A stretch of DNA of 26,831 bases from the NCBI GenBank assembly GCA_035512795.1, contig DATKDF010000220.1:1-26831 (forward strand), given 5' to 3'. The notes beneath the pieces are model-generated. The model was given only the letters and a program-made list of their open reading frames with translations. It ran no database searches and was not told where the DNA came from. Origin of the DNA: DATKDF01 sp035512795. GTDB lineage: Bacteria; Acidobacteriota; Vicinamibacteria; Vicinamibacterales; SCN-69-37. The translations under genes were made by a program, and so were the position numbers. Positions 24,167-26,831 of this stretch are shown here, piece by piece; position 1 is the stretch's first letter; each line of letters begins with the position of its first letter.

Positions 24167-26831
24167 GGCTCTCCACCCGGTACTCCTTGCGGCAGACGCC
24201 CGCCACCGCGCATCGTGCGCAGTCGCCGGGGTTGCGGGGACGCGGCGGGAACTCTCCCGCCTCGATGCTGCGCACCGCGCCGACAAACCGCTGCACGGCC
24301 GCATCGATGGCCGGGTCGACCGTGCCCGACTTCGTGTTGCCCAGCCGGCCCTCCAGGTGCCGGTCGTCGCCGAAGGCCAGATACATGGCCGCCGAAACAG
24401 CGTGAGGCCGGCCGTCCCCGGCCTCGAGCACCTGTCGCGCGGCATGCGCGTACACACCGATCTGCACCGAGGCATCCAGATCGGGCAGCTTGCCGAGCTT
24501 GTAGTCGATGACGCGGAGCGACCCGTCGGCAAACACATCGATGCGGTCGGCCTTGCCGCGGATGTCGATGACCGTCTGCTTGAAGCCGAAGAGTTCCGGG
24601 AAGGTGAACGGGCCCTCGAGCCGCTCCTCGATGAGCCGGCCGACGATGTCGCCGCCCGCGTCCGATTCGAGTTCGAAGACGCGCTCGGCCAGTCCCCGCG
24701 CCACGATCGATCCCAGCAGCCGTGTCTCCTCGAGTGCGCGGTCGGCCGCCGGAAGCTTTGCAAGCGCCTCCCGCGCGAGGGCCGCGAAGCGGGCGAGCGC
24801 GTCGGGCAGCGTCGCCGGCGTGATGGCGCCGTGCCCGGCTGCCTGCCACGCCCGATAGAAGCGCTCGAACAAGTCGTGCACGAGCGTGCCGCGCTCGATG
24901 GGCGTCAGCCCGGCCGGGTCGTCGCGTTCCTCGGGCAGGTCGAGGACGTTCTCGGCGAAGTACTTGAAGGGACAGTCAATGTACCGATCGACGCGGCTCA
25001 CCCGGTACGGCCCGCCGGGACGCGCCCGGATCGCACCGGCATACCGCGGATCGGCCAGCGGCGGCCGACGCCGGCGGAGCGCGAGCCACGCGGCCGGTTC
25101 GGCATCGAGCGAGCCGCCCGGGCCGGCGCCAGCCGCAATCAGTTCATCCGGGAAGATCGGGCGGCCGGTCTGAATCGGCTCAACCCGCGCCGGCAGCCCG
25201 CGGGCCAGTTCGACCATGGGCGAGGCGGCGACGAGCGCGTCACCTTCGAGTTCGAACCCATGGAGGGTCGTCGATGTCGCGGCCAGCCCGAGCAGGTCGC
25301 GAAAGGCCGCCTGCTGGTCGCGCGTGTGATCGGCGTCCTGCGGCCAGCCCAGCGCGTTGAGGAGGCCGCTCGTGTAGAACACGTTCCGGCGTAGTCGCTC
25401 CGGCCAGTCTGTTTCGACCAGGCCGACCAGGTGTACGTGCGCGAACTGGCCGAACCGGGCGGCCACCGCGTCGACCAGGTGCACGCCCTCGTGCCCGCGG
25501 CGTGGCGCAAACGTCTGTCCCTCGACGACGTGATGGATCGCCGAGGTGAGCGCGTCGGCTTCGCGCGGCTCGTCGTCGTGGGCCGCGTAGGCGGCCGCCA
25601 GGCCATCGAGGGCCGCGAGCACGGCTGCCCGGGCGCGCAGGTGCCGGTCGCGCCACTCGTCGTCGTCGGGCGCGGGACGTTCGTGACGGCGCAGGAACGC
25701 GGACAGGCAAGCAACCTGCGCCGAGGCCGGGGCGTGGCGGCTGAAACCGGCCAGGTCGGCGGCCACACCGGCCGCGGCGCAAGCCGCCCGGGCCGCGCCG
25801 GCGCGTGCCAGCCGGCGGCGGTCAGCGCGCGCGCCGAAGAACGCATCGACCTCCCCGGCGAACGAATCGGCCACGCCGGTCGCACGCCGCTCGAGCAGCA
25901 CCGCGTCGAGCGCCGAGACGTCGCCGAGCGCCACCGCTTCGCCGTCCACCTCGAACCGGAGCAGGGGCGAACGCAGCAGCGCCACGGCGGCGTCCCGAAC
26001 ACCGCCCGTCCGGGCGCACGCCAGGACCAGGTCGAGCAGGGCGGCGTACGGTTCGCTCGCGAGCGGCAGCGCGTCGAACGCCTGATACGGCACGCGCGCG
26101 TCGACCAGTACCTGCCGGGCGAGGTAGAGATACGGCAGGGGGCGTTGAAAGACGACCGCCACCGATTCGGTCAGGCGTCCGTCCGTCGCACGTGCGCGAA
26201 TCGCGCGCGCGACGTCGCGCAGCTCTTCCTCGCGGTCGCGGCTCACGAACATCGCCGGGCTGTCCGGCCCGTCGGCCGGCCGGACAAGCACCGGCGCCGA
26301 CGCGTGAGCGACGTGCCTCACTTCCTCGATGCCGGGCAGTTCCCGTTCGATGCGCTCGCGGAACCCGGCGTCGTGCGTCTCGTCGGTGACAACCACGTCG
26401 ATCCGCTGGACCCCGGGCAGCCGGCCGAGCAGGTCGAAATCGGCCGGCCAGAGACCGCGCGGGTCCGACGGCCGATCCGTGACGGCCACCACGACGTGGT
26501 CGAAAGGCACCGGTTCGGTCCGCTCGAGGAGCCGCGCGCGCAGCTGGTGCTCGTCAATGGCCCCGGCCTCGTTCACCAGCCGCTCGTAGGCCAGCCAGGT
26601 GAAGCCCAGGAAGCACGTCTGTCGGATGAGCGACTCGCTGCCGCGGTCGGTGCCGCGCTCGACGCGCAGCTGGTCGAACAGCGCACGGACCAGTCGCCGC
26701 ACGCTGCGCTGGCGGCGCCGCAGCTCGTCGTAGAAATCGAGCATCGCGGCCGCCAGGCCCGGCCGGATCTCGAACGGTGTCCCCGAGATCCAGGTGCGCG
26801 CGCCGGCTTGCCGTGCCGCCCGTGCCAGGAG
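24144..26831 (-). CDS. AddB-like exonuclease/helicase subunit (N-terminus outside window)
   Basis: 895 codons are visible; the frame stays open to the right edge, so the N-terminal part with any Walker A is outside. The visible N-side has RPGLAAAMLDFYDELRRRQR, common in this group. The last third holds a PD-(D/E)xK nuclease: GKADRIDVF and LRVIDYKLGKL. Around it are the four Cys of an iron-sulfur staple: the first in DRYIDCPFKYFAENV, then CARCAVAGVC near the C-terminus (C-x2-C-x5-C). This is the AddB arrangement. It should pair with the AddA-like protein whose gene overlaps its end. The arrangement B then A, both minus, fits known addBA operons. Confidence 0.88.

Overview
The window is about 26.8 kb of high-GC bacterial chromosome. 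The best clue to the host is a PadR-type regulator directly followed by an 832-residue MacB/FtsX-type permease with the extra N-terminal helical region typical of 'acidobacterial duplicated orphan permeases'. With the high GC content and the families present, this points to Acidobacteriota, possibly a Vicinamibacteria-like lineage. That assignment is inference; there is no rRNA or other marker gene here. No tRNA, rRNA, CRISPR array, phage module or plasmid backbone is visible. Coding density is high and many genes overlap by a few bases.

Layout. (1) 1-2271: 5' part of pyruvate kinase (minus, runs off the left edge), then on plus a membrane-anchored DsbA-like thiol oxidoreductase, a damaged RDD membrane-protein fragment, and a small secreted protein. 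(2) 5335-2281, minus: a tightly packed operon with a DUF2784-ASCH fusion, lspA, a 14-codon ORF with its own ribosome site, a 96-residue membrane protein, and a membrane-anchored class-C beta-lactamase-like serine hydrolase. (3) 6559-5493, minus: a GNAT protein lacking its acetyl-CoA motif, overlapping a cyclophilin-type lipoprotein. (4) 6845-9668, plus: padR and the large permease. (5) 11158-9722, minus: a zinc dehydrogenase and a DUF3303 protein. Divergent from them at 11233-14044, plus: amidase, rhodanese and alpha/beta hydrolase in one operon. (6) 14076-15181: a complete IS630-family insertion sequence with TA target duplication, sitting in the stop codon of a 70-residue membrane protein gene. 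(7) 26831-15458, minus: AddB-like (partial) and AddA-like helicase-nuclease genes, a zinc-ribbon protein, a J-like protein, Mrp, an M16 peptidase pair (one catalytic, one lacking the zinc motif), and a quinone-oxidoreductase-like MDR.

How the genes work together. LspA processes lipoproteins, and the nearby cyclophilin carries a lipobox, so it is a plausible client. AddA and AddB should form one recombination helicase-nuclease complex. The two M16 proteins should form a heterodimer. The PadR protein should control the permease.

Points that stand out. Several transcription units have a TAnnnT -10 box exactly 6 bases before the start codon, which predicts leaderless mRNAs, including a divergent pair. 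Three small genes (RDD, GNAT, J-like) keep an open frame but lack the core of their family. The serine hydrolase has no ordinary start codon at its expected N-terminus, only an ATA with a good GGAGG. The IS630 insertion regenerates the TAG stop it landed in. I did not find a clear new defence or biosynthetic system; the most novel architecture is the DUF2784-ASCH fusion in the lspA operon.
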